A stretch of 64,000 bases of DNA from Rhizobium leguminosarum (GTDB lineage Bacteria; Pseudomonadota; Alphaproteobacteria; Rhizobiales; Rhizobiaceae), in assembly GCF_017876795.1 (NCBI RefSeq), contig NZ_JAGIOR010000001.1:1383501-1447500 (forward strand), written 5' to 3'. Below the pieces are notes generated by a model. The model searched no databases. It saw only the letters and a program-made list of their open reading frames with translations, and had not been told where the DNA came from. Position numbers and translations under genes: made by a program. Below are positions 46,781-57,200 of this stretch, in pieces. Position 1 is the first letter of the stretch. Every line of letters starts with the position of its first letter.

Positions 46781-47697
46781 TTGCGGGCCTCGTTGACCAG
46801 GGCTGCAAGAATGATGACACGCGCCCTATCGGCATCGATGTCGGCGGCAAATTGGGCATTGAAGGCTGCATGCGTAGCGCGGGTCTCGACGACGGTGCGG
46901 CCACGGGTCAGGGCGCCCTGCAGCTCGACGTCGATACGGGCGGGCCGGAAACTGACGACATCCGGAGCGACGAAGGCGACGGCGGCTGTGGGATCGTAGA
47001 TCGCCATGCCCGGGCGGCCGCGGCTGGTGCCGATGCGGATATAGCCCGCAAATATGTCCGCAATCAGCTCCGCATTGGTGCCGCCGGCATTGCGCACCGG
47101 TTCGGCATCCTCGGGCCTTGCCAGCACCTTCCGGCAGAGGTCGAGATCGACCATGCGCAGCGGCAGGCCATGGGCGATGACGATCGACAGTGCCTCGGGA
47201 TCAGCGAGCGCGTTGAACTCGGCGGACGCCGTATGGTTGCCTGAGGTGACGCCGCCGCCCATCCACACGAGTTCGCTGATGCGGGCGGCAAGATCGGGGC
47301 GGGCGAGCGCCACGGCGGCGATATTGGTGAGCGGGCCGAGTGCCAGGATACGGTGCTGGCCCTGGCCTTCCAGCCAGCGGCAAAGCGCTGCGAAGGCATC
47401 GCTTTCGGCAAGGGCGGGCGCCTGCGGCAGGCCCCTGCCGATGGTCCGTATGCCGGTTTCGCCGAGGATCGCCTGAGCGGTTTCGAGCTTGCCGAGAACG
47501 GGCATGGCGCGACCGGTGTGGATGGGGAATTTCCAGCCGAAGGCACTGGCAGCGCCGGCGGCATTCGTTTTCACCTGCGGCAGTGGCGTATTGCCGAAAA
47601 CCAGCGATACGCCGTCGATGTCTAATTCCGATTGACCCACCACCAGAATGGCGGCGATGTCGTCGAAGCCCATGTCGGTGTCGATCCAGACGCCCAT
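46777..47697 (-). CDS. Inosine/uridine-preferring type nucleoside hydrolase
   Basis: The 306-residue enzyme begins MGVWIDTDMGFDDIAAILV; the Asp cluster binds the catalytic calcium. It carries ALGPLTNIAAVALARP and VWMGGG, typical of the IU-NH fold, and a late conserved Asp in YDPTAAVAFV. It splits the N-glycosidic bond of ribonucleosides to base and ribose. ATG 47697 gives normal length; a long upstream frame is a shadow of the ATPase gene. It overlaps ade by ATGA, coupling base release to deamination. Confidence 0.9.
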   Translation of the reverse strand: MGVWIDTDMGFDDIAAILVVGQSELDIDGVSLVFGNTPLPQVKTNAAGAASAFGWKFPIHTGRAMPVLGKLETAQAILGETGIRTIGRGLPQAPALAESDAFAALCRWLEGQGQHRILALGPLTNIAAVALARPDLAARISELVWMGGGVTSGNHTASAEFNALADPEALSIVIAHGLPLRMVDLDLCRKVLARPEDAEPVRNAGGTNAELIADIFAGYIRIGTSRGRPGMAIYDPTAAVAFVAPDVVSFRPARIDVELQGALTRGRTVVETRATHAAFNAQFAADIDADRARVIILAALVNEARK

Positions 47698-47701
47698 GAT
47701 T

Positions 47702-48727
47702 TCACCCAAACCGCTTGAGGCTGGCCGCGCCGGCAACCGGCAGGTCGAAGGCGAGCGCACTTCCGATCTCATGCGGCTGCAGACCGGCATCAATCTCGGC
47801 CTTGATCGGGCCGAGCGCGGTATCGAGGAGATATTCGCGTGTGTTGCCTGCGAAAGACGTGCCGCGCACGGTGCCCTGAAAAGTGCCGGAGCCAAGGATC
47901 ACCTTGCGCGGACGCCAGGCGAGGCCCGCCGCAGCTTGCGGTGCGGGGCCGGAAAGGGCGATCGGGCCGTTCGTCGTCACAAGCTTTCCGTCCTTCAGCG
48001 CGAAGACATTCTCGAAGCCGACGAAATCGGCGACGAAGGCGGAGGCCGGATTGTTGTAGATCTCTTCCGGCGTGCCGATTTGTTCAATGCCCCCGTTCAA
48101 CATCACGACGATGCGGTCGGCAAGCGCCAAGGCCTCCACCTGGTCGTGGGTGACGAAGATCATGGTGACGCCGGTCTCCTTCTGCACCCGCTGCAATTCG
48201 GCGCGCATCTCGAGGCGAAGGCGGGCGTCGAGATTGGAAAGCGGCTCGTCGAGCAGCAGAACTTTCGGCTCCATCACCATCGAGCGAGCGAGGGCCACCC
48301 GCTGCTGCTGGCCGCCGGAGAGTTCGGCGGGCTTGCGGCCGGCGAAAGCCGACAGGCCGACCGATTTCAGGCCGGAGCCGACGCGGGCGTCGAGATCGGC
48401 ACCCGAAATCCCCTTGAGGCGCAAGCCGAAGGCGACGTTCTCATAAACCGTCAGATGCGGGAAAAGCGCGTAGGACTGGAAGACGAGCCCGACGGCGCGC
48501 TTGTTGGCGGAGACGCGGGTGATATCGGCTCCATCGAGGCTGATACGGCCGGAGGCGGGCGTCAGCAGGCCGGCGATGGCCCGCATGGTCGTCGTCTTGC
48601 CGCAGCCTGAGGGGCCGAGAAGCGCAACGAGCTCACCCTTGCCGATCGAAAGGTCGAGATTGCCGACCGCAACCGTGTCGCCATAGGCAAGCGTCAGCTT
48701 GTCGAGTTGAAGATAGGCATCAGACAT
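47702..48727 (-). CDS. ABC transporter ATPase (PotA-like)
   Basis: The 341-residue ATPase has Walker A GPSGCGKTTTMRAIAG, Q-loop VFQSYALFPHL, signature ELSGGQQQRVALARS, Walker B VLLLDEPLSNLDA and H-loop FVTHDQVEALAL. A C-terminal TOBE-like domain lies at about 270-341. It belongs to the spermidine/putrescine and iron type of importers. ATG 48727 lies 8 bp inside the permease gene. Here it sits with nucleoside hydrolase and adenine deaminase, which points to nucleosides or bases instead of polyamines. Confidence 0.93.
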   Translation of the reverse strand: MSDAYLQLDKLTLAYGDTVAVGNLDLSIGKGELVALLGPSGCGKTTTMRAIAGLLTPASGRISLDGADITRVSANKRAVGLVFQSYALFPHLTVYENVAFGLRLKGISGADLDARVGSGLKSVGLSAFAGRKPAELSGGQQQRVALARSMVMEPKVLLLDEPLSNLDARLRLEMRAELQRVQKETGVTMIFVTHDQVEALALADRIVVMLNGGIEQIGTPEEIYNNPASAFVADFVGFENVFALKDGKLVTTNGPIALSGPAPQAAAGLAWRPRKVILGSGTFQGTVRGTSFAGNTREYLLDTALGPIKAEIDAGLQPHEIGSALAFDLPVAGAASLKRFG

Positions 48728-49499
48728 AGCGCGAGAATCCCAGGAAACGTTCGGCGAGGAAGACGATGCCCATCGAGAGAAAGGCAAGGAGGGCGGAAAG
48801 CGCCGCGATGGACGGGTCGTAGGTGGTTTCCATGTAACCCAGCATGTCGATCGGCAACGTGCGGACGCCGGGACCGGAGAGGAAGAGCGAGACGGGCACC
48901 TGGTTGAAGCTGGTGACGAAGCCGAGGATGAAGGCGGCGAGGATGCCGCCGCGAATATTCGGCATTACTACGCGGAAAAAGGCGCCGAGTCTGGAGGAGC
49001 CCAGCAGGACGGCGGCCTCTTCGATGTCCGAGCGCAGATTGTCGAGGCTTGCCGAGACGACGCGCACGGCATAGGGCAGTACGAGGGCCGTATGGGCGAA
49101 GAAGAGTGCCAGTGTGATATCGAAACCGAAAGGCACGACGAGATAACGCAGCAGCGCCAGGCCGACGATGATGCCCGGCACGATGATCGGCAGCGAGACG
49201 ATGGTGCGGATGGTCTCCGCTGCGGGCAGCCGGTAGCGGGAAAGGGCGTAGGCGGCGGGAATGCCGAGGACGAGGGCTGCTAGCGTTCCGAAGACGGCGA
49301 GGAACATCGACATGGCGAAGCTGTCGCGGAAACTCTCGATGGTGAACACCTTCACGACCCAACGCAGCGACAGGCCTTGTGGGGGAAAGGCCAGCGTGTC
49401 GCCCGCCGACAACGAAGCGGCAATGATGATTAGGAACGGACCGATCAGGAAGACCAGCAGCAGGAAAAGCACGATCGGCGAAAACAGGCGCAAGGTCAT
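48720..49499 (-). CDS. ABC transporter permease (PotC-like)
   Basis: This 259-residue protein has six membrane helices. The cytoplasmic EAA loop reads EEAAVLLGSSRLGAFFRVVMPNIRGG. It begins MTLRLFSPIVLFLLLVFLIG, and its ATG overlaps the TGA of the upstream permease (ATGA). It forms the channel with its partner. The terminal LGFSRYV is encoded just inside the start of the ATPase gene. Confidence 0.92.
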   Translation of the reverse strand: MTLRLFSPIVLFLLLVFLIGPFLIIIAASLSAGDTLAFPPQGLSLRWVVKVFTIESFRDSFAMSMFLAVFGTLAALVLGIPAAYALSRYRLPAAETIRTIVSLPIIVPGIIVGLALLRYLVVPFGFDITLALFFAHTALVLPYAVRVVSASLDNLRSDIEEAAVLLGSSRLGAFFRVVMPNIRGGILAAFILGFVTSFNQVPVSLFLSGPGVRTLPIDMLGYMETTYDPSIAALSALLAFLSMGIVFLAERFLGFSRYV

Positions 49500-50323
49500 C
49501 GGCGGTTCCTCGCCGTCGCGAGACGTTTCAGCAGGATGTTGGCCGCAAAGCTCATGATGATCAGAATGAAAGCGATGACGCTTGCCGAGACGAAATCATT
49601 GGCGACGGAAACCTGCTGATAGAGCAGCGTTTCCAGCATCAGCACCTTGGAGCCGCCAAGCACGGCAGGGGTGATGTAGGCGGTCAGCGATCCGGTGAAG
49701 ACAAGTGTGCCGCCGACGACGAGGCCTTCCCTGGTCAGCGGCAGGACCACCTTCGAGAAGACCTGGAACCAGTTGGCGCCAAGCACGCGGGCGGCGGGAA
49801 TCGCATCCTTCGGCATGTTTTCGAGCGCACTGATTAAGGAAAGGATCATCAGCGGCAGAAAGAGCTGTAGGAGGCCGATGAAGACCGCGGTCTCGGTGAA
49901 CAGCAGCCGCAGCGGCTCGGCGCTGAGGCCCAGGCTCGTTATCGCCTGGTTGACGATGCCGGTGCGGCCGAGAATGACGATCCAGGCATAGGTGCGCGCC
50001 ACCGGAGAGATCATCAGCGGCAGGGTGACTAGGCCGATCATGCGGCCCTTGCCATTCGGTGGCAGGTTGACGATGGCGAAGGCTGCGGCATAACCGATGA
50101 CCGCCGAGACAGCGGTGACTTCGAGGCCGAGCCGGAAACTGCGGAGGAAAACGGTGCGGTTCAGCGTCTCGGAGAAGAAACCGGCATAGGCCGACAGCGA
50201 CCAGCCGCCCTCGGCATGGTAGCCCTCCGACAGCAGGATCGCGACAGGCAGCAGGAAGACCAGGGTCGCAAAGACGGCTGCCGGCAGTGCAAGCACCAGG
50301 GCTTCTGCGCGGTTCTGGAACAT
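49496..50323 (-). CDS. ABC transporter permease (PotB-like)
   Basis: This 275-residue protein has six membrane helices and the EAA-type loop with PAARVLGANWFQVFSKVVLPLTREG. It begins MFQNRAEALVLALPAAVFAT. It is the first permease of the operon, 67 bp after the substrate-binding protein gene and overlapping the second permease by 4 bp. Confidence 0.92.
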   Translation of the reverse strand: MFQNRAEALVLALPAAVFATLVFLLPVAILLSEGYHAEGGWSLSAYAGFFSETLNRTVFLRSFRLGLEVTAVSAVIGYAAAFAIVNLPPNGKGRMIGLVTLPLMISPVARTYAWIVILGRTGIVNQAITSLGLSAEPLRLLFTETAVFIGLLQLFLPLMILSLISALENMPKDAIPAARVLGANWFQVFSKVVLPLTREGLVVGGTLVFTGSLTAYITPAVLGGSKVLMLETLLYQQVSVANDFVSASVIAFILIIMSFAANILLKRLATARNRR

Positions 50324-50390
50324 GAGGCGCCTTTCGAGCGGACGGAGGATGGTCCCGGCAGAGGCGCCGGGACCGGTTCGCAGGCAGGCC

Positions 50391-51413
50391 TTATTGCCCG
50401 ACCTTTTCGTTCCATGTCTTCAGCCAGCCAGCGCGGTTGTCGAGAGCGACGGCGGAGGGGATCAGCTTGAGGCTCTTGGCGGTTTCCTCGCCATAGGTGA
50501 GGTTGTTGGCTGCTGCCTCGGGAAGCTTGACCTCGCGGTTGGCAGGGCTGTCGATCAGCTTTTCGGCGAGCTTGGTCTGGATGTCGGTCGAGAGCCAGAA
50601 GTCCATGAACTGCAAAGCGAGATCCTGGTTCTTCGAACCCTTGGTCAGCACCAGTACGTTCATGCCACCGGTCTGGCCCTCCTTGGGCGTCGCCCAGGCC
50701 ACCGGCACGTCGAGCTTGGTGAAGCCGGCCCAGGAGAAACGGCCGATCGGCGCTGCCCAGATCTCCTCTTGCTGCATCAGCTGCACCAGTTGCGAGGATT
50801 TTTCATAGAAGGTGACGATCTCGTCCTTCTTTTCGCCCAGCGCCTCGATCGGTCCCTTCAGATCGGGCGTATCCTTTCCAAGCGCCAAGCCCAGCATGTA
50901 GAGGGCCGGCGGGCCCTGATTGGTGGTCACGTTCGGAAAGGCGACGTGGCCGACATATTCCGGCTTCAGGAGATCGGCCCAGGAATCGATCTTCATCTTG
51001 TCGGACCGATAGGCGATCGAGGTGGCATAGAAAGTATAGCCGACGCTCATGCCGTCGCCGTTCGGATTCTTGGCAATGTCGTAGAGCTTGGCGAAGCTGG
51101 CGAGCTTGGCGGTATCGATCTTGTCGATCAGGCCGGCGCGCGAGGCGGCCAGCGCATCGGCCATGGAAACGGCGGCGAGATCTATGACGGGATTGGCTTT
51201 GTTGGCTTCCAGCTTGGCCAGGCGCTCGACGCTGTTGCCGGTTTCGACCACCAGCTTGCAGCCGCATTTGGCTTCGAAGGGATCGTAGACCAGCGTCTTG
51301 AAATCGTCCTGTGCAAAGGCATAGACGGAAATGGTCAGCGTGCGGTCCGCTGCGGCCGCTCCGAGCGGAGACAGGGCGGCGAGTGCTGCCGTGGCAATGA
51401 GAGCTTTTTTCAT
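50391..51413 (-). CDS. ABC transporter periplasmic substrate-binding protein (PotD/iron type)
   Basis: The 340-residue protein has a signal peptide (ALIATAALAALSPLGAAAADR). The family 1-like binding fold shows LTISVYAFAQDDFKTLVYDPFEAKCGCKLVVETGNS, VAFPNVTTNQGPPALYMLGLALG and ANREVKLP. A CGC pair may form a disulfide. It belongs to the spermidine/putrescine-like cluster. Given its operon, the ligand may be a purine nucleoside, but this is inference. It starts 1 bp after the LacI-type regulator stop, with GGAG in the regulator's last codons. Confidence 0.92.
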   Translation of the reverse strand: MKKALIATAALAALSPLGAAAADRTLTISVYAFAQDDFKTLVYDPFEAKCGCKLVVETGNSVERLAKLEANKANPVIDLAAVSMADALAASRAGLIDKIDTAKLASFAKLYDIAKNPNGDGMSVGYTFYATSIAYRSDKMKIDSWADLLKPEYVGHVAFPNVTTNQGPPALYMLGLALGKDTPDLKGPIEALGEKKDEIVTFYEKSSQLVQLMQQEEIWAAPIGRFSWAGFTKLDVPVAWATPKEGQTGGMNVLVLTKGSKNQDLALQFMDFWLSTDIQTKLAEKLIDSPANREVKLPEAAANNLTYGEETAKSLKLIPSAVALDNRAGWLKTWNEKVGQ

Positions 51414-51414
51414 T

Positions 51415-52458
51415 TTACGTGTTCTCCATCTCTGAGGTTTTTGGTCCCGGGTGCGCAGGCCCGGATGATTGGCGGACGATCAGCTGCATGGCGACGCGAT
51501 CGATCTCGGCGGTAACCAGCATGCCTTGCCGGATGCTGCTCGTTCTTATGGTATCCACCAGCGCTGACACGGCAATGCCGGCAATAGCGTCCATGTCCAT
51601 TCGAATAGTCGTCAGCGACGGCGTGACGACCGGCGACCAAATGAGGTCGTCGAAGCCGGTGACGCTGACATCGGCCGGAATGCTGACGCCGGCCTGCTGC
51701 AGCTCCGTCAGTGCGCGCAGCGCCTGCAGGTCGGAGAGGGCTGCGAAGGCCGTGAACCCCTGCCTGACTTTTTCGGCGAGACCGAGCGGGCAGCCGCTGC
51801 CGCCATCCTGCTCCAGTCTCTCTATCCACAGTGTTTCCGAATGCATGCCCGGGCGCATGCCGGAGCGGATGCCGTCGGCGCGGTCATTCTGGACGGTGGA
51901 TTCCTGATTATTGCCGATGATGAGGATGCGGCGATGGCCGAGGCTGGCGAGATGGCCGGCGATTTCGCACCCGCCCTGCCAGTGGTCGGCGGCAACCGTA
52001 TTACCTGGCGTCGAAGCGGTGTCGATAACGGCGACCGGACAGGCGGCGGCGGAAATGCGAGTGGCGCGGCGGGGAATGATGACCATGCCGTCGACGCCGC
52101 GCTCGACCAGCCGATTGATCGCCTCGGTCTGCGCGGTGACATCGCCGCGGGAATCGGCGATCAGCACGCCGTAACCGGCGGCGGATGCGGCGAATTCGAT
52201 CGCCTGGGCAATCTTTGGGAACAGCGGATTTGCGATATCGGGGAGCACCAGGCCGAGAACGCCGCTGCGGCCGGTCCGCAACGCTCGCCCGGCCTGGCTC
52301 GGAACATAACCGAGTTCGGCCGCATGCTCGCGGATCCTTTCAACCAATTGGCCGGATACCCGACCCTTGCCGGATAACGCATTGGAAACCGTGGCGACGG
52401 AAACGCCGAGCGACGTCGCTATCCTGCTGAGGTTCGGTCCCGAACGCGATGAAGCCAT
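51415..52458 (-). CDS. LacI-family transcriptional regulator, first gene of the nucleoside operon
   Basis: The 347-residue repressor has an N-terminal helix-turn-helix and hinge (LSRIATSLGVSVATVSNALSG and GYVPSQAGRALRTGRSG). The effector domain is of the periplasmic-binding type with SVTGFDDLIWSPVVTPSLTTIRMD. It starts MASSRSGPN at ATG 52458 with a weak ribosome site. A palindromic operator lies 14 bp upstream, so it represses itself and the transporter and enzyme genes behind it. The effector is likely a nucleoside or base, by context. Confidence 0.92.
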   Translation of the reverse strand: MASSRSGPNLSRIATSLGVSVATVSNALSGKGRVSGQLVERIREHAAELGYVPSQAGRALRTGRSGVLGLVLPDIANPLFPKIAQAIEFAASAAGYGVLIADSRGDVTAQTEAINRLVERGVDGMVIIPRRATRISAAACPVAVIDTASTPGNTVAADHWQGGCEIAGHLASLGHRRILIIGNNQESTVQNDRADGIRSGMRPGMHSETLWIERLEQDGGSGCPLGLAEKVRQGFTAFAALSDLQALRALTELQQAGVSIPADVSVTGFDDLIWSPVVTPSLTTIRMDMDAIAGIAVSALVDTIRTSSIRQGMLVTAEIDRVAMQLIVRQSSGPAHPGPKTSEMENT

Positions 52459-52471
52459 GATCGACGGCGCT

Positions 52472-52493
52472 CTTGATTAATCGTTTAATCAAG
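52472..52493. promoter_or_regulatory. LacI-type operator before the nucleoside operon
   Basis: CTTGATTAA-TCGT-TTAATCAAG is a perfect 9-bp inverted repeat around a CG-containing centre, the typical form of LacI-family sites. It is 14 bp before the regulator's ATG, where it would block transcription. Confidence 0.75.
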
Positions 52494-52575
52494 CTTTACA
52501 TCAGCTGTTTTCGCTTGTCGATTCCCAATTCAACTTATGTGAGTTATCCGGATACAAAATTCGGTCAACATGAAA

Positions 52576-52604
52576 AAAGCCCCGCGAGACGATCGCGGGG
52601 CTTT
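52576..52604 (-). terminator. Terminator after the RND outer-membrane component gene
   Basis: A 12-bp stem AAAGCCCCGCGA/TCGCGGGGCTTT with a GACGA loop has six T on the minus strand. It lies about 28 bp past the efflux gene stop. The plus-strand side ends TTTG, so it may act weakly the other way. Confidence 0.88.
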
Positions 52605-52631
52605 GTATGTCAAACGGCACAAGGCGGCCGA

Positions 52632-54071
52632 TCAGGTCTTGGCGGGCTTCACCACGACAGTGGTGTTGGCTACGGTCGTCTTGCCGCCGGGGGCAAAGCC
52701 GCCGCCGACCGCGACGTTCAGCGAGACATAGTCCTTGGCCATCTGCTGGACGGCTGCGGCAAGGCTTGCTTGGGCAAGCGAAACCTGGCGCTGGGCGTCG
52801 AGAACGTCGAGCAGCGACGAAGCGCCGTCCTTGTAGGATGCTGTCGACAGTTCGAGTGTCTCCTGCGTGGTCTTTACCTGAGCCTGGAGTGCCGAGACCG
52901 TGCGGGCGTCACGCCGGACGGCCGAAAGCGCGTTCTCGACCTGTTCGATCGCGGTCAACACGGTCGATTTCCAGTTGAGGTAGGCCGTAGCAGCATCCGA
53001 CTGTGCCGACTTGACGTTGGCGCGCAGGCGGCCACCATCGAGGATCGGCAGGTTGAGGGTCGGGCCGAAGGACCAGGGCGTCAGGCCGCCATGGACGCCG
53101 CGCTGATTGATATAGGCTGGCGAAATCGAGCCGCTGAGCGAGATGCTTGGATAAAGCTGCGCCTGGGCAACACCGATATTGGCCGTTGCGGCAGCGAGGT
53201 CACGTTCCGCTACGCGGATATCAGGCCGGTTGCGGATCAGATCGGCCGGGATGCCGGAGGTGATACTGCCGTGGAACACCGGCTGACCGGCGCCCCTCAG
53301 CAGTTCATCGACGAGAGCCGAAGCAGGCAGGCCGAGCAACGTGGCGATGTGATGGGCGGAAATGCGGATATTGGTTTCGAGGCCGGGAATTTCGGCGAGC
53401 GTCGACTGTACCAAGCCTTCGGCCTGGACGACGTCGAGACGCGAGGCGGCACCAGCTTCAAGCTGGAATTTGGTCAGTTCGTAGGTCTCCTGGCGAGACT
53501 TCAGGTTGGCCTTGGAAAGCGCCAGGCGCTGCTGGAAAAAGCGGACGTCGATATAACTCGAGACCATGTCCTGCACGAGAGTGAGCTTGGCAACGTCCGC
53601 GGATGCGTAAGCGGAATCGAGCGAAGCGAGAGCGCCTTCCGTGCTGCGCTTGTAGAGGCCGAAGATGTCGAGCAGCCAGCTCAGCTGTGCATCGCCGCCG
53701 CTGGTGTTGCGTGTGTCAAACTGCGTGCGCAGCTCACCCCTCTGGCCGCTGACCGTGTGCGAGGCGCCGACCGTCAGGTTTGGCAAGCCGCCGGCTCCTG
53801 CTACGGTAACGTTGGCGGAAGCCGCATTGATGCGTTCGATCGCCTGCTGGATTGACAGGTTCTGGTCGAGGCCGCTCTGGACATAGCCGTCCAGCTTGCG
53901 GTCGTTGAAGGCATTCCACCAGGCCACGGTGGTTCCGTCGCCATCGCTCTTGGTGTTGCCCTCTCCGAATTTGGCGGGCAGTGGCATCTCAGGAGGAACA
54001 TGATCCGGGCCAACAACGCAGCCCGACAACAATAACAATAATGCCGGTGTGGCAAAACGAAGAGATACCAT
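52632..54071 (-). CDS. RND efflux outer-membrane lipoprotein (NodT/OprM family)
   Basis: The 479-residue protein has a lipoprotein signal with lipobox LLSGC (Cys about 18). It then shows the duplicated TolC-like structure: WWNAFNDRKLDGYVQSGLDQNLSIQQA, FQLEAGAASRLDVVQAEGLV and the second repeat STASYKDGASSLLDVLDAQRQVSLAQ. It forms the outer-membrane tunnel of the pump whose other parts lie upstream. The gap from the RND gene is 150 bp, so it may also have its own promoter. AGGATG precedes the ATG. Confidence 0.93.
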   Translation of the reverse strand: MVSLRFATPALLLLLSGCVVGPDHVPPEMPLPAKFGEGNTKSDGDGTTVAWWNAFNDRKLDGYVQSGLDQNLSIQQAIERINAASANVTVAGAGGLPNLTVGASHTVSGQRGELRTQFDTRNTSGGDAQLSWLLDIFGLYKRSTEGALASLDSAYASADVAKLTLVQDMVSSYIDVRFFQQRLALSKANLKSRQETYELTKFQLEAGAASRLDVVQAEGLVQSTLAEIPGLETNIRISAHHIATLLGLPASALVDELLRGAGQPVFHGSITSGIPADLIRNRPDIRVAERDLAAATANIGVAQAQLYPSISLSGSISPAYINQRGVHGGLTPWSFGPTLNLPILDGGRLRANVKSAQSDAATAYLNWKSTVLTAIEQVENALSAVRRDARTVSALQAQVKTTQETLELSTASYKDGASSLLDVLDAQRQVSLAQASLAAAVQQMAKDYVSLNVAVGGGFAPGGKTTVANTTVVVKPAKT

Positions 54072-54221
54072 TCATTTCATCCTGTACTCGAGCAAGTCAA
54101 TTCTTGTCCGAAGCTTCATGCTTCACTAACGGCCGCTGCGCCTCGCCCTACCAAAAACACCATGCCGAAGCAGTCGGCCGCAATGTAGCAACGAGAACAG
54201 CATTATCACAGTGCATTTATA

Positions 54222-57200
54222 TCACACTCCTGCCGCATTTTTGCGGCGTGTGGCAAAGATGCGTCGAATGACGACGAAGAAGGACGGTACGAAGAAGATT
54301 CCGAGCATCGTTGCCGCCAGCATGCCGCCGAGAACGCCGATACCGATGGCGTTTTGTGCCGCCGAACCCGCGCCCGTCGCGATCGCCAGCGGCACGACGC
54401 CGAGAATGAAGGCAAGCGAGGTCATGATGATCGGCCGCAGGCGCAATCTCGCCGCTTCCAGCGTCGCTTCGTAGAGGCCCATGCCGCTTTCCATGCGGTC
54501 CTTGGCGAATTCGACGATCAGGATCGCGTTTTTTGCCGCCAGCCCGATGGTTGTGAGCAGGCCGACCTTGAAATAGACGTCGTTCGCCTGACCGAACAAG
54601 GTTGCTGCCGTCAGCGCCCCGAGAATACCGACAGGCACCGCCATGATCACCGAGAAGGGGATCGACCAGCTTTCGTAGAGCGCCGCCAGGCAGAGAAAGA
54701 CGACGAGAACGGAGATCGCATAGAGCATCGGCGCCTGCGAACCGGAAAGGCGCTCCTGATAGGAGATGCCCTGCCAGGCGACGGTATAACCGCCGCCGAG
54801 CTGTTCGGTCAGCGCTTCCATCTCGTTCATCGCATCGCCCGAGGAAACCCCGGGTGCGGAAGCTCCGTCGAGCGGAATGGCGCTAACGGCGTTGAAACGG
54901 GCAAGCGAGGGCGCACCTTTCACCCACTCCGTCCGGGTAAAGGCGGAGAAGGGCACCATTTCGCCGTCATTGTTGCGGGCGTACCAGTGGTCGAGATCGC
55001 TCGGCTGCATGCGGAAGGGCGCATCGCCCTCAACGTAGACGGGCTTGATCTCGCCGTTCAGAGTAAAATCGTTGACATCGCGGCCGGTAAAGATGATCGA
55101 CAGCATCGAATTAACCGAGGCGATGTCGACGCCCATCGCACCGATCTTTTCCTGATCGAGCACGATTCGCATCTGCGGCTCGACTTCCTTGTTGCTGCTG
55201 CGCAGCGCCACGACCTTGCCCGAGGTGTTGCCCATCTGGATCAGCCGCTTGGAGGCGGCCGTCAGGGCGTCATTGCCGTGGCCGCCGGTATCGACGAGAT
55301 ACATGGAGAAGCCGCTCGATACGCCAAGGCCCTGGATCGCCGGCGGCAGAAGCGCGAAGACCTGTGCCTCGCGGATCTTGAAAAAACTGCCAAGCGCACG
55401 GTTGACGACCGATTGGGCGCTCTGCGCCGGATCGGTACGCTGCGAGAAATCCTTGAGCTTGGTGAAGACGATGGCGCTGTTCTGGCCGGAGCCGTTGAAG
55501 CCGAAGCCGAGCGCGCCGAACACGGATTCGACCGCATCCTTCTCTTTTTCACGATAGTACTTCTCGACCTTCTCGACGACTGCCTGGGTCTGCTGGGTGG
55601 TCGAGCCCGGCGGCGTGGTGACGATGGTCAGCAGTACGCCCTGGTCTTCCTGCGGCAAGAACGAGCTCGGCAGGCGCGTGAAGAGATAGGCGCAGCCGGC
55701 GCCGACGAGCAGGAAGACCAGCATAACGCGGATCGGCCGTTTTAGGAGATAGCCGATGGCGCTGACATAGCCGTTGGTCGAGCGCGTGAAGTTGCGGTTG
55801 AACCAATCGCCGACGCGGTGCTTCCTGTGTTCGCCGACCGGCTTCAGCATCGTGGCGCAAAGGGCGGGCGTCAGCACGAGGGCGACAAGCGCCGACAGAA
55901 GCATGGCCGAGACGATTGTGATCGAGAACTGGCGATAGATGATCCCGGTCGAACCGCCGAAGAAGGCCATCGGAATGAAGACGGCGGTGAGGACGAGCGC
56001 GATGCCGACAATGGCGCCGGTGATTTCGCCCATCGACTTTTCCGTCGCCTCGAGCGGCGAAAGCTTCTCTTCAGACATGATGCGTTCGACGTTTTCGACG
56101 ACGACGATGGCGTCGTCGACGAGAAGGCCGATCGCCAGCACCATGGCGAACATCGTCAACGTATTGATCGAGTAGCCGGTGACCGCCAGCACCCCGAAGG
56201 TGCCGAGCAGCACCACGGGAACGGCAATCGTCGGGATCAGCGTCGCCCGCAGGTTCTGCAGGAAGATGAGAAGGACGACGAAAACGAGCACGATCGCCTC
56301 GATCAGCGTGTGCACCACCTTTTCGATCGACAGCTCGACAAAGGGTGTCGTGTCGTAGGGATAGGTGATTTCCACACCTGCCGGCAGGCCGCGGCCGATG
56401 ACATCGAGCGCTGAGCGCACGCGGGCGGCGGTATCGATGGCGTTGGCGCCGATCGCCAGGTTGACGGCAAAACCGGTCGAGGGCTGGCCGTTGTAACGCG
56501 AATTGCCGCCGTAGCTTTCCTGGCCGATCTCGATGCGCGAGACGTCGCTCAAGCGCACCGTTGCGCCATCCTTTTCGACCTTCAGGATAATGTGCTCAAA
56601 ATCGGCGACGGTGGTCAGCTGGCTTTGCGCGGTGATGGTGACGTTGATCTGCTGGCCGGGGATCGCTGGCTGGGCGCCGAGCGAACCGACGGAGACCTGG
56701 GTGTTCTGCGCCTGGATGGCCGCGGTGACGTCGCTCGGCGTCAACTGGTATTTCAACAGCTTGAAGGGATCGAGCCAGACGCGCATGGCGTATCCCGAGC
56801 CGAAGACGTTGATGCTGCCGACGCCTTCCAGGCGCTGGATCTGGTCCTCGATCGAGGTCGACACGATGTTGCCGAGGTCGACCGAATTGCGCTTGCCGTC
56901 GGTGGAAACGAGCGAGCCGACGAGAAGAATGCTCGAGGTCGAGCGGGTGACGCTGATGCCGGCATCGATGACGTCGCTCGGAAGCTGCGACTGAACCAGC
57001 TGCAGCTTGTTCTGCACCTGTACCTGGGCGATATCGGGGTCGGCGCTCGTCCCGAAGGTCAGCTGGATGCTGGCCGAACCTGTCGACGAGGTCGAGGTCA
57101 TATAGGTGAGATCGTCGAGGCCGGTCATGCCGTCCTCGACGATCGTCGTCACCGATTTCTCGACGGTCTCAGCACTCGCGCCCCGATAGGTGGCATTGAT

